Shown: positions 10,356-19,764, numbered from the stretch's first letter. The stretch is 64,000 bases of DNA from Polaribacter sp. (GCA_029245785.1 JAQWOR010000072.1:1-64000), one strand, 5' to 3'. Numbers and translations are program-made. The notes: generated by a model not told the origin, from the sequence alone.

Positions 10356-10448
10356 TTATAGAATTAATGCTCCATTATGGTCTTGAGCGGTTAGGGGTAG
10401 ACCTTTTGGCAATTCTTCAATTTTTACATCTTGTTTACTTCTTTCAGT
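10356..10448 (-). pseudogene. Possible 3' end fragment of a gene immediately upstream of the minus-strand signal-peptide fragment
   Basis: Minus-strand open stretch ...TERSKQDVKIEELPKGLPLTAQDHNGALIL* with the stop abutting the ATG at 10355. Confidence 0.35.
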
Positions 10449-10475
10449 TCAGTCTCTTTTAAGTGAGTGGCTTTT

Positions 10476-10498
10476 GCCCTTCTTTAATTAGGGCTTTT
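10476..10498 (+). terminator. Hairpin + T-rich tract
   Basis: gccct-N9-agggc followed by ttttcttttttct. Confidence 0.4.
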
Positions 10499-10574
10499 CT
10501 TTTTTCTAAACTTCTTCTTTTCCACAAAATGCTTCTTTTAAATGCATACCAATTTCTTATATGGTTCATTTTTA

Positions 10575-10616
10575 ATTGTTACAACTACCTTATGTAAGGA
10601 GTAACAATCTTTTTTG
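10575..10616 (+). terminator. Two-part stem (attgttac...gtaacaat enclosing cctta-tg-taagg) + T6
   Basis: Perfect 8-bp outer and 5-bp inner stems followed by ctttttt. Confidence 0.5.
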
Positions 10617-10749
10617 TTCTTTTCGTTTTTCTTACGTTTAAAGAAAAATGTGGGGGAAATAATTTCAACCTATTTAGAAGAAAAATATAAATACTCTATT
10701 TTTAGACTGAAATACTCTTCAAACCTACTACAAATACCTATGGCATACA

Positions 10750-10790
10750 ATACCCATTTATGGGGTTTTTTGAGTCCCATAAATGGGTAT
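10750..10790. repeat. 15-bp perfect inverted repeat hairpin
   Basis: atacccatttatggg (10750-10764) / cccataaatgggtat (10776-10790), 11-nt loop. Confidence 0.9.
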
Positions 10791-10793
10791 AGG

Positions 10794-10824
10794 CTTGTCA
10801 CGGTTTCCGTGACAAGATTTTTTT
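10794..10824 (+). terminator. Rho-independent terminator-like hairpin
   Basis: cttgtcacgg-ttt-ccgtgacaag followed by attttttt. Confidence 0.7.
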
Positions 10825-11007
10825 AACACGCATCCAATCAGACACTTAAGAAAATTTTAAAAATCGAGGCAAAAAAGAAGAAAAAATAAAAAACGCAGAT
10901 TTTTACAAATAACCATATAAAAAATAGGTGTTTCACTAAATGTATTTTAGATAGATACAAGTAGGTATTTGATAAGAAAAAGTGAGTTGTCAGATTTCTG
11001 AAACTTA

Positions 11008-11036
11008 TAGGTGTTTCATTTTTTTAGAACACATTA
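11008..11036 (+). terminator. Hairpin + T7
   Basis: tgaaac-ttataggt-gtttca followed by ttttttt. Confidence 0.45.
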
Positions 11037-11067
11037 GAGCTTATTTAAAATCAAAAAGAACAGTCTT

Positions 11068-12045
11068 CTAAATCTTCCGTTCCACTACATAATCAATCAT
11101 TTGCAGTAATGAACTTTTATAAGTAGAGCTTGGGTAGTTTTCTAAAATTGCCAAGGCTTTATTTTTATAATCGTGCATTTTAACCGTAGCATATTCCATG
11201 CCGCCATGTGCGGTTACAAAGGCAATGACTTCTTTGACACGTTTTTTGTTGGTATTGTGTTTTTTAACAGCATTGATCAACCATTTTTTATCTTTTTCAG
11301 AACAGGTATTTAAGGTGTAAATTAGAGGCAATGTCATCTTTTGTTCTTTGATATCAATTCCAGTGGGTTTGCCAATTTTAGCGTCCGTATAATCGAACAA
11401 ATCATCTTTTATCTGAAATGCCATTCCTATGTATTCTCCAAACTTTCGCATTTGTTGTACGGTATCTTGATTGGCACCAACAGACGCCGCTCCGATTCCA
11501 CAACAAGCCGAAATTAGTGTGGCTGTTTTTTGTCGGATGATTTCAAAATAAACGACTTCTGTAATATCGAGTTTTCGGGCTTTTTCAATCTGCAACAATT
11601 CGCCCTCACTCATTTCTCGTACAGCGATAGAAATCAGTTTTAACAAATCAAAATCTTCATTATCAATAGAAAGTAATAAACCTTTAGAAAGCAAAAAATC
11701 GCCCACCAAAACGGCAATTTTATTTTTCCAAAGGGCATTGATCGAAAAGAAACCTCTACGACGGTTGCTATCATCTACCACATCATCATGTACCAAGGTT
11801 GCGGTATGAATGAGTTCTACCACAGCAGCACCACGATAGGTTCGTTCATCAAAACCTCCATCAGAAACCATTTTTGCGACTAAAAAAACAAACATCGGAC
11901 GCATTTGCTTTCCTTTTCTTCGCACAATATAATAGGTAATTCTGTTCAGCAACGGAACTTTAGACAACATAGAGTCTTTGAATTTCTTTTCAAAGAGTTC
12001 CATCTCATTTTCAATGGGGAGTTTTATGTGTGCTACAGTTTTCAT
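11068..12045 (-). CDS. Polyprenyl synthetase (octaprenyl/heptaprenyl diphosphate synthase-like)
   Basis: LIHTATLVHDDVVDDSNRRRG (FARM/DDxxD) and FQIKDDLFDYTD second DDxxD; start set at MKTVAHIKLP rather than the longest ORF start (12105). Confidence 0.93.
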   Translation of the reverse strand: MKTVAHIKLPIENEMELFEKKFKDSMLSKVPLLNRITYYIVRRKGKQMRPMFVFLVAKMVSDGGFDERTYRGAAVVELIHTATLVHDDVVDDSNRRRGFFSINALWKNKIAVLVGDFLLSKGLLLSIDNEDFDLLKLISIAVREMSEGELLQIEKARKLDITEVVYFEIIRQKTATLISACCGIGAASVGANQDTVQQMRKFGEYIGMAFQIKDDLFDYTDAKIGKPTGIDIKEQKMTLPLIYTLNTCSEKDKKWLINAVKKHNTNKKRVKEVIAFVTAHGGMEYATVKMHDYKNKALAILENYPSSTYKSSLLQMIDYVVERKI

Positions 12046-12192
12046 TCGACTACCAAAAGTAAGAAAATTATCTGTCAATTTGGAGGGACTCAAGGAAGTT
12101 AACAAGGAATTCGGATTTAAAAACTAAATTCCGTTTTTAGCACTCAAACAATCTGGTTATAACGTAAAAATAGGGCTTTCTATTAAAAGTAG

Positions 12193-12335
12193 ATTCCTGC
12201 CTACGCAGGAATGACAAAAACAAGTTATAGGTGATTATAAGTTTCAAAAAAGCACATCCTAAATTTTAAATGCAAATTCTCTGACGAAATTGAGTCAATT
12301 TATTTTCCTTGTCATTTCTGTCCTACAGAAACGCA
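12193..12335. repeat. Inverted pair of REP-like hairpins (REPIN-like)
   Basis: attcctgc-ctac-gcaggaat followed by gacaa (12193-12216), and inverted ccttgtcatttctg-tccta-cagaaa (12307-12331). Confidence 0.55.
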
Positions 12336-12342
12336 TCCGTTT

Positions 12343-13383
12343 TTAGGACTTATTCGCCAATTGTCCACAGGCAGCATCAATATCTTTACCTCTACTTCTA
12401 CGTACATTTACAATAATATCATTCATTTCTAAATTAGAGATATAATTGTTAATTGTTTGTGGGCTTGCCTGCTGAAATTCTCCATCATCAATGGGATTGT
12501 ATTCAATCAAATTGACTTTACAAGGAACATATTTGCAAAAATTTACCAAGGCTTCAATATCTTCTTTCCTGTCGTTGATGCCTCCCCAAACAATATATTC
12601 GTAGGTAATTCTTCGCTGTGTTTTCTCGTACCAATATACTAATGATTCTTTCAATTCTTTTAAAGGAAACGTTGCGTTGAACGGCATGATAGAAGTTCTC
12701 ACCTCATCTATTGCTGAATGCAATGAAACTGCCAAGTTGAATTTTACATCATCATCAGCCATTTTTTTGATGATTTTTGGAACTCCAGAAGTGGAAACCG
12801 TAATTCGTTTTGGAGACATCCCTAAGCCTTCAGGTGATGTAATTTTTTCAATAGATTTAATCACATTGTTATAATTCATCAAGGGCTCTCCCATTCCCAT
12901 AAAAACAATGTTCGATAATTTATGATTGTAGTACAACAAACTTTCTTTATTGATGGCGGCAACTTGATCATAAATCTCATCTGGATTCAGATTTCGCATG
13001 CGTTTTAAGCGTGATGTTGCACAAAATTTACAATCCAAACTACAACCTACCTGACTAGAAACACAAGCTGTTGTTCTGGTATCTGTAGGAATCAATACTG
13101 ATTCTACAATCAATCCATCGTGCAATCGAACGGCATTTTTTACCGTTCCGTCTTTACTTCGTTGCATCGAATCTACCTCTACATGATTGATTACAAAGTT
13201 TTCTTGCAACATTTCTCGTGTTGCTTTAGACACATTGGTCATGTCATCAAAAGAATGTGTAGATTTACTCCACAACCATTCATACACTTGATTTCCACGA
13301 AAAGCTTTGTCGCCATTCGCTTCAAAAAAATCTCGTAATTGCTCTTTTGATAAAGCGCGTATGTCTTTCTTTTTGGGTTTCAT
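12343..13383 (-). CDS. rlmN: 23S rRNA (adenine(2503)-C(2))-methyltransferase RlmN
   Basis: Radical SAM CDCKFCAT motif in SSQVGCSLDCKFCATSRLKRMRNL; FMGMGEPLMNY; C-term IDAACGQLA. Confidence 0.97.
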   Translation of the reverse strand: MKPKKKDIRALSKEQLRDFFEANGDKAFRGNQVYEWLWSKSTHSFDDMTNVSKATREMLQENFVINHVEVDSMQRSKDGTVKNAVRLHDGLIVESVLIPTDTRTTACVSSQVGCSLDCKFCATSRLKRMRNLNPDEIYDQVAAINKESLLYYNHKLSNIVFMGMGEPLMNYNNVIKSIEKITSPEGLGMSPKRITVSTSGVPKIIKKMADDDVKFNLAVSLHSAIDEVRTSIMPFNATFPLKELKESLVYWYEKTQRRITYEYIVWGGINDRKEDIEALVNFCKYVPCKVNLIEYNPIDDGEFQQASPQTINNYISNLEMNDIIVNVRRSRGKDIDAACGQLANKS

Positions 13384-13401
13384 CTTCTACAAAAATACAC
13401 A

Positions 13402-13470
13402 AAACCTCACAAGGAATACTGAATCAAGCCTGCCTGCGGAAGACAGGTTCAGTACATACCTGTGAGGTTT
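13402..13470. repeat. Composite imperfect palindrome: CCTCACAGG-type outer stem with nested tcaagcctgcctgcgg...gacaggttcagta element
   Basis: aacctcaca...tgtgaggtt outer arms, actgaatcaagcctgcc / gacaggttcagta inner arms. Confidence 0.55.
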
Positions 13471-13494
13471 GTTTGTTTTACTGTACTTCAGACT

Positions 13495-14544
13495 TTAAAT
13501 AATCAACATGGCATCTCCATACGAAGAGAAGTTGTATTTTTCTTTTACGGCAACTTTATATGCCTCCATCACAAAATCATATCCACCAAAGGCTGCTGCT
13601 TGCATTAACAAGGTAGATTTTGATTTATGAAAATTTGTAATCATACAATTGGCAATGCTAAATTCATAAGGAGGAAAAATAAATTTATTGGTCCATCCTT
13701 CAAAGTTATTCATTTTTCCACTTGCAGAAACTGAAGATTCTATGGTACGCATTACTGTTGTACCAACAGCGCAAATTCTTTTTTTATTTGCCATGGCTTC
13801 ATTAATTCTTGCCGATGTTTCTTTAGAAATATTAATTTTTTCAGAATCCATTTTATGTTTCGATAAATCTTCTACCTCAACAGGACTAAAGGTTCCTAAA
13901 CCAATATGTAATGTAACTTCAGAGAAATCAATTCCTTTAATTTCTAAACGTTTCATTAAATGTTTAGAAAAGTGCAACCCTGCAGCTGGTGCCGCAACAG
14001 CGCCTTCATGTTTTGCATAAATGGTTTGAAAACGTTCTGCATCAGATTCTTCTACGGCTCTTTCAAACTCTTTTGGCAAAGGGGTTTCTCCCAACTCTAA
14101 TAATTTCTCTCTAAATTCTTCATAAGAACCATCATATAAAAAACGTAAGGTTCTTCCTCTAGAAGTGGTATTGTCAATTACTTCTGCTACCAAACTGTTA
14201 TCTTCTCCAAAAAACAATTTGTTTCCAATTCTAATTTTACGCGCAGGATCTACCAAAACATCCCACAATCTATTTTCTGCATTTAATTCTCTCAACAAAA
14301 ACACTTCGATGCGTGCACCTGTTTTTTCTTTATTTCCAAACATTCTTGCAGGAAATACTTTTGTATTGTTTAAAACCATCACATCTCCTTCATCAAAATA
14401 GTCTATCAGGTCTTTAAACAACTTGTGCTCAATAGTTTGCTCTTTTCTATTCAACACCATTAAACGTGCTTCATCTCTATGCTCAGACGGATATTTTGCT
14501 AATAATTCTTCTGGCAATTCAATATTAAAATGCGATAATTTCAT
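13495..14544 (-). CDS. queA: S-adenosylmethionine:tRNA ribosyltransferase-isomerase QueA
   Basis: [63 protein letters not shown]. Confidence 0.97.
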   Translation of the reverse strand: MKLSHFNIELPEELLAKYPSEHRDEARLMVLNRKEQTIEHKLFKDLIDYFDEGDVMVLNNTKVFPARMFGNKEKTGARIEVFLLRELNAENRLWDVLVDPARKIRIGNKLFFGEDNSLVAEVIDNTTSRGRTLRFLYDGSYEEFREKLLELGETPLPKEFERAVEESDAERFQTIYAKHEGAVAAPAAGLHFSKHLMKRLEIKGIDFSEVTLHIGLGTFSPVEVEDLSKHKMDSEKINISKETSARINEAMANKKRICAVGTTVMRTIESSVSASGKMNNFEGWTNKFIFPPYEFSIANCMITNFHKSKSTLLMQAAAFGGYDFVMEAYKVAVKEKYNFSSYGDAMLII

Positions 14545-14613
14545 ATGATTATTTTTCTAAGAATGCTGGCAAATATACAACATCGAGATAGGTGTTGTCA
14601 AGTGTTTTGCCTA

Positions 14614-15846
14614 TTAATTTATTTGAAAACCAATCTGTTGTAAATCTTTCCAAAAATCACGGTACGATTTTGTTACCACATCGGCTTCTAAAATATGGAT
14701 AGGAACTTTCAGTGCCAACGGCGCAAAAGCCATGGCCATTCTATGATCTTTATAGGTCTCTATAGAAATATTTGGTTGAATTTTTTGGGTTGCTTTCAAC
14801 TCCAAACTTTGGTCTGTTACAGAAATATGAGCCCCCAATTTTGTCAACTCATTTTCTAAAGCAACCAATCGATCTGTTTCTTTTATTTTTAACGTATGTA
14901 AACCCGATAGAGAACATGCAACTCCCAAACCAAAACAAGTTACGGCAATGGTTTGTGCAATATCTGGCGCATTTTTCAAATCGAGCACTAACAATTTTTT
15001 GGCAACGGCACTTTGTTTTACTAAGGTGATGGTGTTTTCGCCAAAAATAGTTGCAACACCAAAGTGTTTGTAAATCTCTACCAAACAAGAATCTCCTTGA
15101 AGGCTGTCTTTTTTATAAGACGACAACTGTATTTTTGATCCTATTTTGCTCAAAGCAACAATGCTATAAAAATAAGAAGCAGAACTCCAATCAGATTCAA
15201 CAACGATGGTTTTTTTTGCTGAAGTTCTCTTTGGCTTAACCTGTATCAATGCACCTTCAAAAACGGCATCAATATCTAGCTTCTTTAACAAACTCAATGT
15301 CATATTGATATACGGAACAGAAGTGATTTCTCCTAGCAATTCAATTTCTAAACCATTTGGCAAACTCGAAGCAATTAGCAACAACGCAGAAATATATTGA
15401 CTACTTACATTTCCTTGAATTTGAACGGTGTTTTTTTGAAGTTGCGTTCCTTTTATTCTGACTGGCGGATAGCCAACCTTATCTTCATAAGAAATCTCTG
15501 CTCCCAACGATTGCAAGGCTTCTACCAATATTTGTACCGGCCTGTTTTGCATTCTCTCAGAACCTGTAAGTACAACTTCTCTTCCTTCTTGAATAGAAAA
15601 ATAAGCAATTAAAAAACGCATGGCCGTTCCGGCATGACCAATATCAACCAACGTCTCTTTTGTTGACAAGGCATGCTGCAAATGACGAGAATCATCTGAA
15701 TCTGAACAATTTTCTATGTGTAACCCCTTCATTAGTTGCTGTAAAATCAACAACCTATTTGATTCACTTTTAGAACCTGAAATGGTGATTTCAGCGTTAA
15801 ACTTTGAATGCGGAGTGTTAAATTCTCTGTTAAATTGTAACTTCAA
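14614..15846 (-). CDS. aroA: 3-phosphoshikimate 1-carboxyvinyltransferase
   Basis: ISGSKSESNRLLILQQL, DIGHAGTAMRFLIAYF, IKETDRLVALENEL, YKDHRMAMAFAPLAL motifs. Confidence 0.95.
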   Translation of the reverse strand: MKLQFNREFNTPHSKFNAEITISGSKSESNRLLILQQLMKGLHIENCSDSDDSRHLQHALSTKETLVDIGHAGTAMRFLIAYFSIQEGREVVLTGSERMQNRPVQILVEALQSLGAEISYEDKVGYPPVRIKGTQLQKNTVQIQGNVSSQYISALLLIASSLPNGLEIELLGEITSVPYINMTLSLLKKLDIDAVFEGALIQVKPKRTSAKKTIVVESDWSSASYFYSIVALSKIGSKIQLSSYKKDSLQGDSCLVEIYKHFGVATIFGENTITLVKQSAVAKKLLVLDLKNAPDIAQTIAVTCFGLGVACSLSGLHTLKIKETDRLVALENELTKLGAHISVTDQSLELKATQKIQPNISIETYKDHRMAMAFAPLALKVPIHILEADVVTKSYRDFWKDLQQIGFQIN

Positions 15847-15898
15847 TTGCGTGTATATTTTTAGATTTCTTATCTTTCAAATTCAAAACGAATCAACC

Positions 15899-18800
15899 AT
15901 GAAAAAACTTACCTTACTTGTCGTTTTACTTTTGTTTTCTATCAACTACAAAGTTAACGCTCAAAAGAATACTACCAAATTTTCAGAAGAAAATTATAGC
16001 TCCATAAAATGGCGAAATATTGGCCCCTTTAGAGGAGGTAGAAGTGCTGCTGTTACTGGAGTTCAAGGCAAAGCCAATTTATTTTATATGGGCGCAACCG
16101 GAGGAGGACTTTGGAAAACTACCGATGCCGGAAACTCTTGGGCGAATATTTCTGATGGTTTCTTCGGAGGATCTGTGGGGGCGGTTGCAGTAAGTGAATG
16201 GGACAACAATGTAATTTATGTAGGAAATGGAGAAGTTACCATCCGTGGAAACGTCTCTTCTGGTGATGGTATTTGGAAATCTGTGAACGCGGGTAAAACA
16301 TGGAAACATATGGGCTTGCCAAACTCAAGACATATTCCTAGAATAAAAATTCATCCAAAAAATTCTGACATTGTATATGCTGCAGTTCTTGGAGACCTCT
16401 ACAAACCTTCTAACGAACGTGGTGTGTACAAATCTGTAAATGGTGGCGACACCTGGAAAAAAGTATTGTTTGCAAACAACAATGCAGGAGCAGTAGATCT
16501 AATTATCGATCCAAACAATGCACGAATTCTATATGCTACTACTTGGAATGTTCGAAGAACGCCTTATAGTTTATCAAGTGGCGGTAAAGGTTCTGCATTA
16601 TGGAAAAGTACAGATGGTGGTGAAACTTGGAAAAATATTTCAACAAACAAAGGGCTTCCTGATGGAGTTTGGGGAATTAGCGGCGTAACGGTTTCGCCTG
16701 TAAATTCTGATATTGTCTGGGCATTGATAGAAAATAAAAAAGGAGGCGTTTATAAATCTTTAGACGCTGGTAAAACATGGAAACTCATCAACAAAGAACG
16801 AAAGCTAAGACAACGTGCTTGGTACTACACACGATTGTATGCTGACACCCAAGATGAAAATATTTTGTACGTTTTAAACGTTCGTTATCACAAATCTACT
16901 GATGGTGGAAAAACCTACAAGACTTTTAATGCTCCACATGGAGATCATCATGATTTATGGATTGCTCCAGAAGACAATCAACGAATGGTTATTGGTGATG
17001 ATGGCGGCGCACAGGTTTCTTTTGATGCTGGAATCAATTGGAGCACCTACCACAATCAACCCACAGCGCAATTTTATAGAGTAACCACAGACAATCATTT
17101 TCCATATCGTATTTACGGAGCACAGCAAGACAATTCTGCCATTAGAATTTCTCATAGAACTGGCGGACGGTTTATCACAGAAAAAGATTGGGAATCTACT
17201 GCTGGAGGAGAAAGTGCACATATTGCTGTAGATCCAACAAATAATGACATTGTATATGGCGGAAGTTATGGAGGGTTTTTAACTAGAGTTAATCATAAAA
17301 CCAAAGACATTAGAGCCATCAATGTTTGGCCAGACGATCCGATGGGACACTGTGCAGAAGATTTTAAGTACCGTTTTCAATGGAACTTTCCAATCTTGTT
17401 TTCTCCACATCAAAAAAACAAATTATATGCAGCTTCTAATCATTTGCATGTTACCTATAACGAAGGAGATTCTTGGGAAGTTATCAGCCCAGATTTAACA
17501 AGAAACGATCCCAAAACACTAAAATCTTCTGGAGGTCCAATTACACAAGACAATACAGGAGTTGAATATTACGGAACTATTTTTGCCGTGGCCGAATCTC
17601 CAGTAGAAAAACATTTAATTTGGACAGGTTCTGATGATGGCTTAGTGCATATAACAAGAGATGGAAAAACATGGGAAAATGTAACGCCTAAAAAAATGCC
17701 AGAATGGATGATGATCAATGCCATTGAAGTTAATCCGTTTCAAAAAGGAAGTGCTTATATTGTTGGAACTCGATACAAATTAGGAGATTACAAACCTTAT
17801 ATTTACAAGACTGAAAACTATGGTAAATCTTGGAAACTCATTGTAAACGGCATCGACAATGAGGCTTTTACAAGAGTGATGAGAACAGATCCGAAACGTA
17901 AAGGATTGTTATATGCGGGAACAGAAAAAGGCATGTACGTTTCTTTTAACGACGGTAAAAATTGGCAAGCTTTTCAATTGAATTTACCCATTGTTCCGAT
18001 TACAGATTTGGCTGTAAAAAACGATAATTTAATTGCGGCTACACAAGGACGTTCTTTTTGGATTATTGACGATTTAACACCATTACATCAAATAACAACT
18101 GCATCGGTAAAAGAAAAAGCAACCCTGTACAAACCCAAAGCTAGTTATCAATTAGGTGGTGGCAATGGCAGAACCTCAAAAACTTCCGGAACCAATCATC
18201 CAGGAGGTGTTGCTATTCATTATTTAATCAAAGAATTTCACAAAAAAGACACGCTTAGCTTGTCTTTTTATGACGCTCAGAAAAAGTTAATTCAAAAATT
18301 TAGCAACCATCCGAATCCTAAAAAGAAAGAAAAAAAATTCACGCCAAAAAAAGGGAGTAATGTGTTTTATTGGAACATGATGTATCCATCCGCAGAAAAA
18401 GTAAAAGGCATGATTTTATGGTGGGCATCTTTAAGCGGCCCTGTGGCTTTACCTGGGAATTACACGGTTGAATTATCGGCAAATAACATGACAAAATCTT
18501 CGGATTTTGAAATTTTGAAGAATCCTGTTTCTGAGACTTCTTTGGCAGACATGCAGCTACAATTCGATTTTATCATAGAAATTAGAGATAAAGTTACTGA
18601 AATTCATAAAGCACTAAAAAATGTAACAAAAATCAAAAAACAAATTGGCGCTTTAAAAAGTGCTATTTCTGATAAAAAGAAGCACAAAGAATTGATTGAT
18701 TTTGCAAATGGATTGTCTAAAAAACTGACCAAAATTGAAACTACTTTATACCAAACAAAAAGCAAGAGCAATCAAGACCCTTTAAATTTCCCTATTCGAT

Positions 18801-19003
18801 TAAACAATAAATTGGCACATTTAAACTCCTTAACAAGAATGGGAAGTTATAAGCCAACACAGCAAGCAATTGCTTTTAAAAATGAAATCACAAAAGAAAT
18901 TGACATCGAATTGAAGAAGCTCTACACCTTATTTACGGTAGATGTAAAAGCACTCAACAAAAAAGTAAAAGACAGTCAAATTGATTTAATTCAGTTGGAT
19001 TAG
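15899..19003 (+). CDS. Secreted VPS10/sortilin-like BNR (beta-propeller) protein
   Basis: Repeated S-T-DGG-TW motifs (WKTTDAGNSW, WKSTDGGETW, YKSLDAGKTW); signal peptide MKKLTLLVVLLLFSINYKVNAQ starts at 15899 (track's 15716 start overlaps aroA). Confidence 0.92.
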   Translation: MKKLTLLVVLLLFSINYKVNAQKNTTKFSEENYSSIKWRNIGPFRGGRSAAVTGVQGKANLFYMGATGGGLWKTTDAGNSWANISDGFFGGSVGAVAVSEWDNNVIYVGNGEVTIRGNVSSGDGIWKSVNAGKTWKHMGLPNSRHIPRIKIHPKNSDIVYAAVLGDLYKPSNERGVYKSVNGGDTWKKVLFANNNAGAVDLIIDPNNARILYATTWNVRRTPYSLSSGGKGSALWKSTDGGETWKNISTNKGLPDGVWGISGVTVSPVNSDIVWALIENKKGGVYKSLDAGKTWKLINKERKLRQRAWYYTRLYADTQDENILYVLNVRYHKSTDGGKTYKTFNAPHGDHHDLWIAPEDNQRMVIGDDGGAQVSFDAGINWSTYHNQPTAQFYRVTTDNHFPYRIYGAQQDNSAIRISHRTGGRFITEKDWESTAGGESAHIAVDPTNNDIVYGGSYGGFLTRVNHKTKDIRAINVWPDDPMGHCAEDFKYRFQWNFPILFSPHQKNKLYAASNHLHVTYNEGDSWEVISPDLTRNDPKTLKSSGGPITQDNTGVEYYGTIFAVAESPVEKHLIWTGSDDGLVHITRDGKTWENVTPKKMPEWMMINAIEVNPFQKGSAYIVGTRYKLGDYKPYIYKTENYGKSWKLIVNGIDNEAFTRVMRTDPKRKGLLYAGTEKGMYVSFNDGKNWQAFQLNLPIVPITDLAVKNDNLIAATQGRSFWIIDDLTPLHQITTASVKEKATLYKPKASYQLGGGNGRTSKTSGTNHPGGVAIHYLIKEFHKKDTLSLSFYDAQKKLIQKFSNHPNPKKKEKKFTPKKGSNVFYWNMMYPSAEKVKGMILWWASLSGPVALPGNYTVELSANNMTKSSDFEILKNPVSETSLADMQLQFDFIIEIRDKVTEIHKALKNVTKIKKQIGALKSAISDKKKHKELIDFANGLSKKLTKIETTLYQTKSKSNQDPLNFPIRLNNKLAHLNSLTRMGSYKPTQQAIAFKNEITKEIDIELKKLYTLFTVDVKALNKKVKDSQIDLIQLD

Positions 19004-19027
19004 TGTATTGACACTAAATCAAACTAA

Positions 19028-19062
19028 AAACCCTTCTAATTTAATTACTAGAAGGGTTTTTT
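19028..19062 (+). terminator. Rho-independent terminator after BNR protein
   Basis: aaacccttcta...tagaagggttt + tttt. Confidence 0.8.
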
Positions 19063-19068
19063 GTTTTT

Positions 19069-19175
19069 GTATCGAGAACTACTTCAAAAATCGAAAATTT
19101 GATTCTCGATACTAATTTTACGCATTCTCATTTGTAAAATTCACTCGAAGTGACAAATTTTATTCAAAATACACG
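19069..19175. repeat. Partial copy of the intergenic palindromic element seen at 59243-59418
   Basis: gtatcgagaac...cgaaaatttgattctcgatactaattttac...gtaaaattcactcgaa-tgacaaatt...ttcaaaat shared with 59304-59404. Confidence 0.8.
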
Positions 19176-19189
19176 ATGGTAATATCTAA

Positions 19190-19438
19190 TTATTTCGTGT
19201 TTTTAGCAGCCATCCAAAGTCCATAAGCAACTGAAATTCCGAGTTTATATCCGAAAAAAGAAACCCATTTTCCGTCAGAAAAATGAACTTCACTTACGGC
19301 GCTAAAGTTGCCTGCAAAAAGAGCTCTCCAACTATACATCAATAGAGAAACAACTACTACTAAAATAAAAAAAGGAACGGCAACTTTAGTTGCGTTAATA
19401 CAAAATCTGGGTGATTTAATTTTTTCTAAAAAGGTCAT
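19190..19438 (-). CDS. Small hypothetical membrane protein (82 aa)
   Basis: ORF abuts the pyrophosphohydrolase gene; one strong TM segment VAVPFFILVVVVSLLMYSW. Confidence 0.65.
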   Translation of the reverse strand: MTFLEKIKSPRFCINATKVAVPFFILVVVVSLLMYSWRALFAGNFSAVSEVHFSDGKWVSFFGYKLGISVAYGLWMAAKNTK

Positions 19439-19764
19439 TACTGTAGTTTTTTATTGTTGTGATGCCTGCTGTGATCACGTTTGGTTTTCAAGTCTAATTT
19501 TTTATCAAAGGCAGCTTCTAAATCGATTCCTGTTTGGTTTGCCAAACACAACACCACAAACAACACATCTGCCAATTCTTCTCCTAAATCTTTATTTTTA
19601 TCGCTTTCTTTTTCACTTTGTTCGCCATATCTGCGTGCAATAATTCGCGCCACTTCTCCAACTTCTTCTGTTAACTGCGCCATATTCGTTAACTCATTAA
19701 AATAACGAACACCGTGTGTTTGAATCCACTCGTCAACTTGTGCTTGTGTGCTTTTAATTCCCAT
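19438..19764 (-). CDS. MazG-like nucleotide pyrophosphohydrolase
   Basis: LTEEVGEVARIIARRYGEQ and LGEELADVLFVVLCLANQTGIDLEAAF (EExxE / ExxD). Confidence 0.9.
   Translation of the reverse strand: MGIKSTQAQVDEWIQTHGVRYFNELTNMAQLTEEVGEVARIIARRYGEQSEKESDKNKDLGEELADVLFVVLCLANQTGIDLEAAFDKKLDLKTKRDHSRHHNNKKLQ

Noticed and set aside
10268-10462. 64-aa + strand ORF overlapping the MuiA remnant end
   Set aside because: Better explained by opposite-strand gene fragments with signal peptide and abutting stop/start.
10614-10826. 70-aa ORF across the hairpin region
   Set aside because: Covers two perfect inverted repeats and a terminator T-tract; composition not protein-like.
15716-15898. N-terminal extension of the BNR protein as listed in the ORF track
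   Set aside because: Overlaps aroA start region; a clear signal peptide begins at ATG 15899.
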